This document shows positions 19,862 through 28,131 of a stretch of 64,000 nucleotides of DNA, piece by piece. Source of the stretch: an uncultured Aquimarina sp. (GTDB lineage Bacteria; Bacteroidota; Bacteroidia; Flavobacteriales; Flavobacteriaceae); contig CANMFM010000003.1 of NCBI GenBank assembly GCA_947497175.1, forward strand, positions 1-64,000, written 5' to 3'. A program made the position numbers and the translations under genes. Position 1 is the first letter of the stretch, and each line of letters begins with the position of its first letter. Under the pieces are notes generated by a model, which saw only the letters and a program-made list of their open reading frames with translations, ran no database searches and had not been told where the DNA came from.

Positions 19862-19891
19862 AAAAAAGCTATCTTTTAATTTAAGATAGCT
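19862..19891 (-). terminator. Terminator of the second Chalcone_3 gene
   Basis: Stem AGCTATCTT/AAGATAGCT with a 6-base loop, followed on the minus strand by six Ts. It lies 25 bases after the stop at 19916 and inside the DUF2147 promoter region. Confidence 0.85.
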
Positions 19892-19915
19892 TCTATATGT
19901 TTGAGAAGGATACTT

Positions 19916-20482
19916 TTATTGTAATCCAAGCATACCCTTCTTTATTCCTTCACTGGCGGGCTCATCTCCTAACCAAATTTTAAATAACGCATATTTAAAA
20001 TCGCGGCCTTCTATTACCCCAAGTTCTTTTCCATTTTTAAAGGCTTTTACACCTTTATCCTTTATATAAACAATATCGAATATATCATTTTTTACTATGG
20101 GTTCAGAAAAGAATTTTATAAACTTATTTATTCTTTCATCAAGAGCTTTTGTGTTCCCAAAAGTAGCCTTACTAAAACCATCTCTAACAGCTTTGATCAT
20201 TTTCTTTTGTGTCACAAAACCAGAAACGATATTGAGTTTAATGGCCATAGTCTCATCTGCGTCTAGTATTGTTTTTGGATCTTGGCTTTTATTCTGTAAA
20301 TAAAGTCCTCCTGCGTACAAATCAATCCATAACATTTCTCTCATACCCGCACCATTTAATTTTAAATCGGTGTCTGCAAAGTTTTCTTCATAAGGCAAAA
20401 TAGCTTTACCAACTCTGATTTGTGCTGTAGCAGCAGAAATTGAAAGTAATGCTACTAAAACTAAAATACTCTTTTTGATCAT
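19916..20482 (-). CDS. Exported Chalcone_3-family protein, copy 2
   Basis: 188 residues, same length as copy 1, with a signal peptide (MIKKSILVLVALLSISAATA, then Q). It carries the family landmarks LKLNGAGMREMLWIDLYAGG, LDADETMAIKLNIVSGFVTQ, and GVIEGRDFKYALFKIWLGDE. The C-terminal third is nearly identical in pattern to copy 1, including EGRDFKYALFKIWLG, which points to tandem duplication. The likely role is binding a hydrophobic ligand in the periplasm. The neighbouring DUF2147 gene is on the same strand, but a terminator between them argues against one operon. Confidence 0.88.
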   Translation of the reverse strand: MIKKSILVLVALLSISAATAQIRVGKAILPYEENFADTDLKLNGAGMREMLWIDLYAGGLYLQNKSQDPKTILDADETMAIKLNIVSGFVTQKKMIKAVRDGFSKATFGNTKALDERINKFIKFFSEPIVKNDIFDIVYIKDKGVKAFKNGKELGVIEGRDFKYALFKIWLGDEPASEGIKKGMLGLQ

Positions 20483-20565
20483 ATAGTATAATTTATGCGG
20501 GGTAATTAATAACTCATTTAAAAAATTTCGTAAATATAATTTATTTTACCGTTCCAGCATAAAAA

Positions 20566-20618
20566 AAAGCATGAAATTAGCTAAAAAAGTGTTTTTTATC
20601 GTTAAAATCATGCTTTTC
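20566..20618 (-). terminator. Possible terminator of the third Chalcone_3 gene
   Basis: AAAAGCATGA and TCATGCTTTT pair around a long AT-rich loop, with a T run following on the minus strand. The large loop makes this weaker than the neighbouring terminators. Confidence 0.5.
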
Positions 20619-20644
20619 ATCCTATTTATTAAAGTCAAGCTTTC

Positions 20645-21205
20645 TTAAGATCCTAACAATTTTTTCTTAAGATTCTTATCTGCCGGTTTATTTCCTAACC
20701 ATATTCCAAAGAGTGCTTTTTTGAAGTCTAATCCCTTTACGAATCCTTTTTCTTTACCATCTTTATAGATTACACTCCCTTTTCCTTTTTCATAAACGAT
20801 ATCATAAATCTGGTCTACTTCGATCTCATCTTTAATAAAACCAATAAATTTTTCGATTCTATCATTTAAAGGTTCTACATTTCCATTTGTAGATTTCTGA
20901 AATCCATCTCTTAAGGCTCCTGCCATCTTACTTCTAGACATCATACCAGATAAAATATGTAGCTTAATTGCCATAGTTTCATCTGCTTCAGCTATAGCCG
21001 TAGCGTTACTACTCTTTTGTTTTAGATATAAACCACCTGCATAGATGTCAAAAAAGAATTTCTCTCTGATCCCTGCTCCATTAATAGTTAAGTCTTCACC
21101 ATTAAAAGCTACTGTATTAGGTAATGTTGCATCACCAACTTTTGTTTGTGCTTGAAAAGTAGTTACAGACATTAAGATAAAAAATAATACGCTAAGTTTT
21201 TTCAT
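20645..21205 (-). CDS. Exported Chalcone_3-family protein, copy 3
   Basis: 186 residues with a signal peptide (MKKLSVLFFILMSVTTFQA, then Q). It shares with copy 2 the blocks LTINGAGIREKFFFDIYAGG, EADETMAIKLHILSGMMSRS, and FKKALFGIWLGNKPA. It is the most diverged copy in the last 60 residues (YKDGKEKGFVKGLDF). The probable location is the periplasm. It lies just downstream of the BrkB-type gene with 35 bases between, so it might be co-transcribed with nadC and that gene. The Chalcone_3 family call is by pattern. Confidence 0.88.
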   Translation of the reverse strand: MKKLSVLFFILMSVTTFQAQTKVGDATLPNTVAFNGEDLTINGAGIREKFFFDIYAGGLYLKQKSSNATAIAEADETMAIKLHILSGMMSRSKMAGALRDGFQKSTNGNVEPLNDRIEKFIGFIKDEIEVDQIYDIVYEKGKGSVIYKDGKEKGFVKGLDFKKALFGIWLGNKPADKNLKKKLLGS

Positions 21206-21240
21206 TTTAAAAAATAATTTAAGTGTTTGTATTAGTAAAA

Positions 21241-22164
21241 TTATGTGTCAAAGTTTTTCCTAAGTTGAATTAACGATGCATTAAGTTCAAAACCTAGTAA
21301 TAATAAATTTGAATTAAGCCATATATACAGCATCAAAATCAACATTGCACCTATTGATCCATATAACTGGTTATAATTTGAAAAATTATCTATATAAATC
21401 CCAAATAAATAGGTGGTTATAATAATCAAAAACGTGGTCATAAAAGCACCAGGCGAAAAAAAGGTATTCTGTTTTCCTTCTGAAGTGCCAAAATAGAATA
21501 ATGTAGCAATGATTACAAATATCATGAAAACAAATAATGAATATTTGCCTATAGTTAACCAAAAAACGGTGTCATCTACTACTCCTATTGTATTTAAGTC
21601 ATCCACTAAATATGAAAAATATAAGGTTCCTATAACCGTAATTAACAATAACGATGCCACAATAATAGAAACTCCTAAAGCAACTACATACTGTCTAAAG
21701 AAATTTCGATTAAGATTTACATGATAAGAATATTCAAATCCCGAAAAAACGGCATTAACACCATTGGTCATAAACAAAATGGATAAAACGAATACTGTAG
21801 ACAACAATCCTCCTCTCGGGTTAGAAGCTATATCTTCAAAAATGCCTGCAAAAAAGTCTGAGGATTGTTTTGGCAAAGCTCCATTAATAAATTCAAAAAA
21901 ATTATTCTCAAAGTTATCTATCGGTACATATGGGATAAGATTTAAGAGAAATAATAAAAACGGAAATAAGGATAAAAAAAAGCTCCAAGAGATTGCACTC
22001 GCTCTGGCAGAAAAAGTTCCCTTTATAATTCCAATAACATAAATCTCTATTAAATCATAAACAGATAAGCCTTCAAAACCTGGAAGCACGAGCTTTTTTC
22101 CTAGTTTAACCAAAAAATTGATTACCGGGATTTTACTCAAGTTTTCTTCAATTACCTTGGACAT
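21241..22164 (-). CDS. YihY/BrkB-family integral membrane protein
   Basis: 307 residues with about six transmembrane helices. The family pattern is visible: a cytoplasmic N-terminus with GLSVYDLIEIYVIGIIKGTF, then ARASAISWSFFLSLFPFLLF, the FNFxNxxLP-like stretch EFINGALPKQ, and the final GSIGAMLILMLYIWLNSNLL, then LLGFELNA. The family was once called ribonuclease BN by mistake; its true function is not settled, and a transport role is suspected. It follows nadC by 3 bases and is probably co-transcribed with it. Confidence 0.92.
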   Translation of the reverse strand: MSKVIEENLSKIPVINFLVKLGKKLVLPGFEGLSVYDLIEIYVIGIIKGTFSARASAISWSFFLSLFPFLLFLLNLIPYVPIDNFENNFFEFINGALPKQSSDFFAGIFEDIASNPRGGLLSTVFVLSILFMTNGVNAVFSGFEYSYHVNLNRNFFRQYVVALGVSIIVASLLLITVIGTLYFSYLVDDLNTIGVVDDTVFWLTIGKYSLFVFMIFVIIATLFYFGTSEGKQNTFFSPGAFMTTFLIIITTYLFGIYIDNFSNYNQLYGSIGAMLILMLYIWLNSNLLLLGFELNASLIQLRKNFDT

Positions 22165-22167
22165 ATA

Positions 22168-23025
22168 TTATACGGCTTTCAAACTCAAATCCAGATTATA
22201 TACCGAATGTGTTAAAGCACCACTACTAATATAATTAACTCCGCACTCTGCATATTTTCTCACCGTATTCTCATTAATTCCCCCACTAGACTCTGTAAGA
22301 CAAGTATCACCAATTAGTTCTACTGCTTTTCGCGTATCTTCATAATTAAAATTATCGATCAATATGCGATATACTCCCGATGTTTTAAGAATTTCTTTGA
22401 TTTCATCAAGATCACGAGCTTCTACGATAATTTTAAGATCAAGATCCTTCTCTAAAAGATATTTTTTGGTTTTTTCTATGGCGCTGGTGATTCCTCCTGC
22501 AAAATCAATGTGATTATCCTTTAACATAATCATATCGTACAATGCAAATCTATGATTTTCTCCTCCTCCTATCGTGACTGCCCATTTTTCGAGTGCCCGA
22601 ATACCAGGTGTAGTTTTACGGGTATCAAGAATTTTGGTTCCTGTACCTTCTAAAAGTTTTACAAAATGACTGGTTTTTGTAGCTATTGCGCTCATACGTT
22701 GCATAGCATTAAGAACCAATCGTTCTGCTTTAAGGATCGATTGTGAACTTCCGGATACATAAAAAGCAACATCTCCGTGTTTTACAGGAGTTCCATCCTG
22801 GATTTTTACTTCTATATCCATATTAGAATCTACATAGTCAAATACTTTTTTAGCAAATGCTACTCCTGCCAATACCCCATTATCCTTTACCAACAATTTT
22901 GCTTTACCTGTTGCCGATTTAGGGATACATGCTAACGAACTATGATCGCCATCTCCTACATCTTCTCTGATAGCATTGGCAATAATTAAATCAATTTCTT
23001 TATCAAATTGAGCTTTACTAATCAT
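22168..23025 (-). CDS. nadC: Nicotinate-nucleotide pyrophosphorylase (carboxylating)
   Basis: 285 residues, normal length. It converts quinolinate and PRPP to nicotinate mononucleotide in de novo NAD synthesis. Diagnostic residues are in RLVLNAMQRMSAIAT, the substrate-binding DTRKTTPGIRALEKWAVTIG, then GGENHRF, and MIMLKDNH, followed by the barrel strands IIVEARDLDE and ESSGGINENTVRKYAECGV. The ATG at 23025 starts the usual N-terminal helix. nadA and nadB are not in the window. The upstream gap has the phrase GACTTCGTACTTCCGACTTC, a typical spacer sequence rather than a promoter. Confidence 0.96.
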   Translation of the reverse strand: MISKAQFDKEIDLIIANAIREDVGDGDHSSLACIPKSATGKAKLLVKDNGVLAGVAFAKKVFDYVDSNMDIEVKIQDGTPVKHGDVAFYVSGSSQSILKAERLVLNAMQRMSAIATKTSHFVKLLEGTGTKILDTRKTTPGIRALEKWAVTIGGGENHRFALYDMIMLKDNHIDFAGGITSAIEKTKKYLLEKDLDLKIIVEARDLDEIKEILKTSGVYRILIDNFNYEDTRKAVELIGDTCLTESSGGINENTVRKYAECGVNYISSGALTHSVYNLDLSLKAV

Positions 23026-23177
23026 ATTGAATGGTTATTTTTGCTAATGTAAAAAAAGAAGTCGGAAGTACGAAGTCAGAAACACAAATAACTCAACCTT
23101 CTTTATCATACACTTGTTATGCATACTACGAATAGAAATTTATACATACGCTTCTAGTATAAAAATAAAGTAATACA

Positions 23178-23651
23178 ATGAATATTAAACTACTTGCTAT
23201 TGGTAAGACAGATAATACACAACTAGAAAACCTTACCGACATTTATATCAAAAGATTAGGATTTTATATCAAATTTAATTTTGAAATTATTCCCGATCTG
23301 AAAAATGTAAAAAATCTTAGCGAAGCACAACAAAAAGAAAAAGAAGGCAAGTTGATTTTGGACAACCTCAGCAACTCTGACATATTAATTCTATTAGATG
23401 AAAATGGAAAACAATATGATTCTGTTGGTTTTTCTGATTTTTTACAAAAACATATGAATAGTGGAATTAAACAACTAATCTTTGTAATAGGTGGGCCCTA
23501 TGGCTTTAGTCCAGAGGTTTATAGTCGTGCGAATGGAAAACTCTCTTTATCTAAGATGACATTTTCTCATCAAATGATCCGTTTATTTTTTATTGAACAG
23601 TTATATAGAGGATTTACTATTTTGAAAAATGAGCCCTACCATCATCGATAA
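23178..23651 (+). CDS. rlmH: 23S rRNA pseudouridine1915 N3-methyltransferase
   Basis: 157 residues, the usual size. This SPOUT-class enzyme methylates pseudouridine 1915 in helix 69 of 23S rRNA. Visible are the SAM-binding knot segments LLDENGKQYDSVGFSDFL and FVIGGPYGFSPEVYSRA, then LSLSKMTFSHQMIRLFFIEQ, and the invariant C-terminal NEPYHHR. The gene is divergent from nadC and converges on the GH5 gene. A hairpin that includes its last codons probably serves as terminator. Confidence 0.97.
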   Translation: MNIKLLAIGKTDNTQLENLTDIYIKRLGFYIKFNFEIIPDLKNVKNLSEAQQKEKEGKLILDNLSNSDILILLDENGKQYDSVGFSDFLQKHMNSGIKQLIFVIGGPYGFSPEVYSRANGKLSLSKMTFSHQMIRLFFIEQLYRGFTILKNEPYHHR

Positions 23652-23660
23652 GGCTCATTT
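23627..23660. terminator. Hairpin overlapping the rlmH stop, between convergent genes
   Basis: AAATGAGCC and GGCTCATTT form a 9-bp stem around a loop that holds the last rlmH codons and stop. It sits 10 bases from the convergent GH5 stop and may terminate both. Confidence 0.6.
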
Positions 23661-23669
23661 ATATGTATC

Positions 23670-26237
23670 TTATTTTTTTAATAAAGTAAGTTTTGCTTTG
23701 CCCGTAATAGAAATACTATAATACCCGGTTTTTAGATCTCGTATCGAAATCGTTTCTTTTTTATCTTTAGCGGTTATGCTTTTCACCATTTTTCCGATAA
23801 GGCTGTACATTATGATCTTATCATCTTTCTCAAGACCAATAATATGTACTTGTTCTTGAGCCGGATTAGGAAATATTGTAATTTTATTGTCTGTAGTATT
23901 AGAACTAACTACATTTTCTACATGTCTTGTTGAAGAAATAATTCTCCATTTTTGATTGTTATTTGAAGGGTTAAAATCCCATAAATGCACATTGGCATTT
24001 AAACTTCCTCCTGCTCTGTCTAATGCTTTTTGTTGACAATGTATTGGCAACAATGCAAATATATCATTGCCATTGGCTACTACTTTCCATTTTTGATGAT
24101 CATCATTAGCAGTTTTCCAGGACATTATGGTACTTCCATTATCACACCTTGCATCCCGTGCTTCAAGGTATCTGTTATATGCTTTGTCTCTAATGGTGTA
24201 TATATTATTTCCAAGATGCCTAAATATCCAATGCTCCTTATTAGTATTTTCCGGGGTATACATTCTGGCATTGTAATCTTCCCGCCATCCGGTAGCAATT
24301 CTTTGATTTGATTGTGTCGATGTTATATAATATGACCCGTCAGCAACTAATTGTTGGGCACCTACCGTAACATCTGTAAACTCAATCCTTTGGATCGCTT
24401 CTTGCCAGGTCGTTCCAACCGGACGGATATAGGCCTTGTAAAAATAGCCGAATCCTGGTTGTGGTATGTTGGCCAGATTTACCGTTATTGATAGTGTTTC
24501 TGTACCAGAAGAAACTCGTTCTACACTTTCTCCCAGCCATCGATCAGGAGCCCAGAACTCTACCACAATTTCTCGATCCATTACAGCTGAGTAATCGATA
24601 GCAAAAGTGTACGAATTTTGTGGTTCAATATTTGAAGAGGGGTTTCTAAAAGCAACTTCGTCCCTTAGAGCATTAGATACAGTAACGCCTGTAAACTCTA
24701 CTCTATATAATGCTTCTCTCCAGGTAGTCCCGACCGGACGAATATAGGCTTTATAAAAATAACCCATACCCGCTTCTGGTGGATTTGAAAGATTTACGGT
24801 TACAGCCTTTCCTCCCGAACCTTTTGGCACCCGTTCTACCTGTTCTCCTAACCATCTATCTGGTGCCCAAAACTCTACTACAATTTCTCGATCTGTTGCC
24901 GCTGTATAATCAATTGTAAAAGTATACGAATTTGAAGGTGTTATTGAATTAGGCGCATAACTAAATGCAACGTTATCCATGATTTCTTCTGCTACAGCAT
25001 CGCTTATATTTTGAATAATAGTCCCCATTCTATTGCGCTCATTTGAAGAATTCCTGTCGGTCCAGGACCACACTAATGAACCAGCCCATTTTTTTTGAAC
25101 AAGAGTGGTTCCCAAATCGGTAGCGTGTATGGGTGTCAGATTGTGATCATTATCTCCTCCCTGCTGGTTAAAAAGTAAATCGTCAGGATAATATTCTCCA
25201 ATAATTGCTTCTTTATCTATTGTATTGAAATCATAATTATTATGAAAAGGAGATCCTTTAGAGCGAGCCCAATTATAGTAATGAATATTATAAAAATCAA
25301 GATACCCATCTTGATCATTTCCCTGGAACTGAAGATTCAAATCTGAATAGGCATTCCAAAATCCATTTGAAGAATCTTCAACATTGGTTAAAAACCCTAA
25401 AGCCCCATTAGTGATCTTTACATTGGGTTGTGCTCTTCTAATGGCTCCGGCTGTTTTATTTATAAAGCGCTGGATATTAGGCATGGTAATCCTTTCTTTA
25501 AAACCAGGCCAATGACCGGCATACGCATTAGTCATTCCTTCGGGTTCATTAAAAATTTCCCAGGCAAAGAGGGCAGGATGATTTCCTATAAAATTTACTA
25601 AAGGTACCAATGCATTATCTATATAAGCATTCATATAACTTTCTTGAGTAAGTAGCTTTTTGTTAGCAGAAGCGTCTACCCCCCATTGATCCTTGAGCAT
25701 ATCAAATGACCATAAGCAGATCTGTACTTTAAGCCCTTTACTTTGTGCCATATCTAAAATGGCTTTTACATCATCATGAAAGAAAGAGGGGTTGCGTTTT
25801 ACTTTTTGATTGTTGTCAAAAACCGGATTCGTTGAGCCATTTGTATGATACCACCAACGTATCACATTACCGCCTTTATTTTTCACAAAATCCATTACTT
25901 CGGCAAACTTAGTAAGGTTTGGATGATATTGATTGCCAGAAAAAAAAGGATCAACACCAACATCACGACCATACTCTATCCAAGCCAGATTGATTCCATT
26001 AACAAATGAAATACCGCTTATAGCTTTCGATTCTTTTTTAGTGTCTTTCAAGATGTTTTTAGAATTCTGGTTCTCTTTTTGAAAATGTCCTTTAAGATAC
26101 TTTAAATTGATTTGATCTTGATTAATTTTTTGATAATTCTCTTTGTAATTTGGATTATTAGTCCATGGTTTCTGAGATCTTTGTGCATAGGTCTGTATAT
26201 AAAAAACTAGACAGATGAGAAGAAAACCTTTTTTCAT
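23670..26237 (-). CDS. Secreted GH5-type glycoside hydrolase with ricin-type lectin and T9SS sorting domains
   Basis: 855 residues. Order: signal peptide (1-18), catalytic TIM barrel of GH5 type (about 75-415), two copies of a roughly 98-residue module (422-520 and 527-625), a ricin-type beta-trefoil domain (about 632-775, with QKWKVV and NNQKWRII), and a Por C-terminal sorting domain (786-855, starting ITIFPNPAQEQ). Likely catalytic residues are the acid/base Glu231 in FNEPEG and the nucleophile Glu348 in IIGEYYPDD. The enzyme should be exported by type IX secretion and act on an extracellular beta-glycan. Cellulose and mannan are both possible and the sequence alone does not decide. No PUL genes lie beside it. 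Confidence 0.9.
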   Translation of the reverse strand: MKKGFLLICLVFYIQTYAQRSQKPWTNNPNYKENYQKINQDQINLKYLKGHFQKENQNSKNILKDTKKESKAISGISFVNGINLAWIEYGRDVGVDPFFSGNQYHPNLTKFAEVMDFVKNKGGNVIRWWYHTNGSTNPVFDNNQKVKRNPSFFHDDVKAILDMAQSKGLKVQICLWSFDMLKDQWGVDASANKKLLTQESYMNAYIDNALVPLVNFIGNHPALFAWEIFNEPEGMTNAYAGHWPGFKERITMPNIQRFINKTAGAIRRAQPNVKITNGALGFLTNVEDSSNGFWNAYSDLNLQFQGNDQDGYLDFYNIHYYNWARSKGSPFHNNYDFNTIDKEAIIGEYYPDDLLFNQQGGDNDHNLTPIHATDLGTTLVQKKWAGSLVWSWTDRNSSNERNRMGTIIQNISDAVAEEIMDNVAFSYAPNSITPSNSYTFTIDYTAATDREIVVEFWAPDRWLGEQVERVPKGSGGKAVTVNLSNPPEAGMGYFYKAYIRPVGTTWREALYRVEFTGVTVSNALRDEVAFRNPSSNIEPQNSYTFAIDYSAVMDREIVVEFWAPDRWLGESVERVSSGTETLSITVNLANIPQPGFGYFYKAYIRPVGTTWQEAIQRIEFTDVTVGAQQLVADGSYYITSTQSNQRIATGWREDYNARMYTPENTNKEHWIFRHLGNNIYTIRDKAYNRYLEARDARCDNGSTIMSWKTANDDHQKWKVVANGNDIFALLPIHCQQKALDRAGGSLNANVHLWDFNPSNNNQKWRIISSTRHVENVVSSNTTDNKITIFPNPAQEQVHIIGLEKDDKIIMYSLIGKMVKSITAKDKKETISIRDLKTGYYSISITGKAKLTLLKK

Positions 26238-26311
26238 TGTGAGTTTGTTATGGTTAGTAATTTCATAACGATTATTTTATAAAATATTTCAACATAAAGC
26301 ACATCAATTAA

Positions 26312-26355
26312 TAAAAAAAAACATCGAATCACATTTCTACATGACCCGATGCTTT
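26312..26355 (-). terminator. Terminator of the kinase/protease operon
   Basis: On the minus strand a stem of about 12 bp including G-T pairs (core CATCG/CGATG) is followed by nine Ts. It lies 20 bases after the last gene of the operon. Confidence 0.75.
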
Positions 26356-26374
26356 ACCCATAAAAATATACTAT

Positions 26375-26791
26375 CTATTCTTTTACAACCTCTTTTAAGT
26401 CACTGAAGATATCTATAAAATCTTCTACAAAATCTGCGGATACATCTTTCTTATTCATGTAGAGGTCAAGTTTTCCTTTCTTCAATTTTATTGTATAGAC
26501 TAACTCTTCTTTTTTTGTATAGCTCCATACGTATTCAGAACCTTTATTTATCATTTTTGTCTTTAAATGATCTTTTAAAAAATTCTTTAGTTTTTCAGTT
26601 TTTGATGTCGGAAAATTTGCCTTCAAAATATATGAAGAATCGTCATTAGTGATTGAAATATTCACTTTATAATTTGCATCATTTGATTCCTTGTTAGCAT
26701 AATTTATCGAAACCTTTGTTTTTGATGATTTTTGAGCATTTCCCATAGATATGGCAAGCACAAGGCTTAACATACAGATAATTGTTTTCAT
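26375..26791 (-). CDS. Small exported protein, paralogue B
   Basis: 138 residues with a signal peptide (MKTIICMLSLVLAISMGNA, then Q). The mature domain of about 115 residues starts with a Ser/Lys-rich strand (SSKTKVSIN), then ITNDDSSYILKANFPTSK, a helix LKNFLKDHLKTKMINKG, a strand pair ending IKLKKGKLDLYMNKK, and a C-terminal helix DFVEDFIDIFSDL. The same order and spacing occur in the gene just upstream, so the two are paralogues. I recognise no family. It is the last of five genes headed by a sensor kinase, which suggests an envelope-stress or envelope-sensing role; that is inference. Confidence 0.85.
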   Translation of the reverse strand: MKTIICMLSLVLAISMGNAQKSSKTKVSINYANKESNDANYKVNISITNDDSSYILKANFPTSKTEKLKNFLKDHLKTKMINKGSEYVWSYTKKEELVYTIKLKKGKLDLYMNKKDVSADFVEDFIDIFSDLKEVVKE

Positions 26792-26820
26792 AATATTCGC
26801 TTTTTAATTGATGATTGATT
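26792..26820 (-). repeat. Operon junction repeat, copy D
   Basis: On the minus strand AATCAATCATCAATTAAAAA, then GCGAATATT, ends directly at the start codon of paralogue B. It shares the ATCATCAATYAAAAA-CGAAT pattern with the other copies in this operon. Confidence 0.7.
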
Positions 26821-27259
26821 ACTTCTCTTTTTTGGAAGTTAAAGATTTGAGTTCTCTACCAATTTGTTTAAACTTTTTAAGTAGTTTATCAGAAGCTAAT
26901 TCTTTATTTACGTTGATTCGCAATCTGTTTTCTTTAAGTCGTACTTCAAACATCTCTTCGTTCTCTAATTCTTTTCTCCAGAAATATGATTCAGAATCGG
27001 CTACCATGTTGTCTTGACCAAACTGATCAATGAGATATAATTTCACATCATTTTGCATTGATTCTGAAAACTTAACTTTTATTCTAAAAAAGTCATCCAT
27101 ATCGATAACGGCAAAAGAGCGATAGTAGCTCTTCTTGTCATCATTTACATTTACAGTAACCTTGGTTGATGAACTTGAAGTTGTCGTAGTTGTTGTTTGT
27201 GCATTTGTGGAAAGCAAACCTAAAATTAAGCTTACTAAAATTAAAACTAATGTTTTCAT
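26819..27259 (-). CDS. Small exported protein, paralogue A
   Basis: 146 residues with a signal peptide (MKTLVLILVSLILGLLSTNA, then Q) followed by a Thr/Ser run. The domain parallels paralogue B: SSTKVTVNVNDD, then DDFFRIKVKFSESMQNDVKL, the helix YLIDQFGQDNMVADSESYFW, the strands MFEVRLKENRLRINVNKE, and the final helix KLLKKFKQIGREL. It is exported to the periplasm or beyond. It lies 52 bases after the CPBP gene and 27 bases before paralogue B. No homologous family comes to mind. The pair could be ligands, inhibitors or substrates for the neighbouring protease or sensor. Confidence 0.85.
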   Translation of the reverse strand: MKTLVLILVSLILGLLSTNAQTTTTTTSSSSTKVTVNVNDDKKSYYRSFAVIDMDDFFRIKVKFSESMQNDVKLYLIDQFGQDNMVADSESYFWRKELENEEMFEVRLKENRLRINVNKELASDKLLKKFKQIGRELKSLTSKKEK

Positions 27260-27314
27260 GATTATTCGTTTTTTAATTTTCGATTTTTCGAAAAGAGTTA
27301 ATGATTGATGATTA
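27260..27314 (-). repeat. Operon junction repeat, copy C
   Basis: The minus strand holds TAATCATCAATCATTAA right after the CPBP stop and, further on, AATTAAAAAACGAATAATC just before the start codon. The two halves of the motif are here split by about 22 bases. Confidence 0.6.
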
Positions 27315-28091
27315 TACTGTATCGAGTTTAGCTTTTTTTATAAGTATTAGACCGTAGACTAAACAAGGTAAAACAATGATTAAAATGAATATACTATTCA
27401 TTAATGAGTCTTCTTCTACAACCTTGTTAAAATCAATGGGAATCCCCACACTGTCAAGCTTTGCTGCAAAATCGATAAATGCATGAAGCATAGCGATTCC
27501 AAACATATTATTTGTTCTCAGTAAAATTCCCCCGAACATGACCCCAAGAAACGTGGCAAATCCAACTTGTGTTAGTTCACCATAAATTCCTTTATTAAAG
27601 TATATGAGGTGCAATAGACCAAAAATGAGCGCAGATCCTACCACAGCAAAAATTGTATTTCTTTTTGTTTTTTTTGATATTTTGATCAAATAAGACTGCA
27701 AAAAACCTCTGAGTAAAAGTTCTTCAGAAAAACCAATAGAAAGCACATACACGAGAAATAAAGAAAAGTCTAACCAACTCCTATCTTGAATTTCATCTAA
27801 ACTCAAAAAATTTATAAGTACTATGTATAACGGAAAAAGCAAGAGTAACCAATTTTTGGTTTTTAAGCTTCCAATTCCTGCGTCATCAGATAATTTAAAT
27901 CTTTTAATGAGTATCAGAGCTCCGATTATCAACAGAACGTTCACCAGCAGCCGTATACTTATACCTTCTGCATAGGTATCGAATCCTTGATTAAATAACG
28001 TTTCATGAACACGATCCCTAACTACTAAAACAAGTGATAAAGCTGTTATAAATAGAAATACTACAATATATGGTTTATTAGTTTTACCCAT
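27312..28091 (-). CDS. CPBP-family intramembrane metalloprotease
   Basis: 259 residues with about eight predicted membrane helices. The three conserved CPBP (CAAX protease, ABI) motifs are present: EELLLRGFL with Glu123, Glu124 and Arg128; HLIYF with His161; and HAFID with His203 and Asp207. These form the metal site in the membrane. Members cleave or protect membrane peptides; some work in bacteriocin immunity or signalling. Here it follows the response regulator and precedes two exported paralogues, so it could process a membrane partner of that pathway. Substrate unknown. Confidence 0.93.
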   Translation of the reverse strand: MGKTNKPYIVVFLFITALSLVLVVRDRVHETLFNQGFDTYAEGISIRLLVNVLLIIGALILIKRFKLSDDAGIGSLKTKNWLLLLFPLYIVLINFLSLDEIQDRSWLDFSLFLVYVLSIGFSEELLLRGFLQSYLIKISKKTKRNTIFAVVGSALIFGLLHLIYFNKGIYGELTQVGFATFLGVMFGGILLRTNNMFGIAMLHAFIDFAAKLDSVGIPIDFNKVVEEDSLMNSIFILIIVLPCLVYGLILIKKAKLDTV

Positions 28092-28126
28092 AATAATCGT
28101 TTTTTGATTGATGATTGATGACTGAT
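28091..28126 (-). repeat. Operon junction repeat, copy B
   Basis: On the minus strand ATCAGTCATCAATCATCAAT, then CAAAAAACGATTATTATG, fills the gap between the response regulator and the CPBP start. It is the longest copy, with the ATCAATC unit twice in tandem. Confidence 0.75.
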
Positions 28127-28131
28127 ATTAA

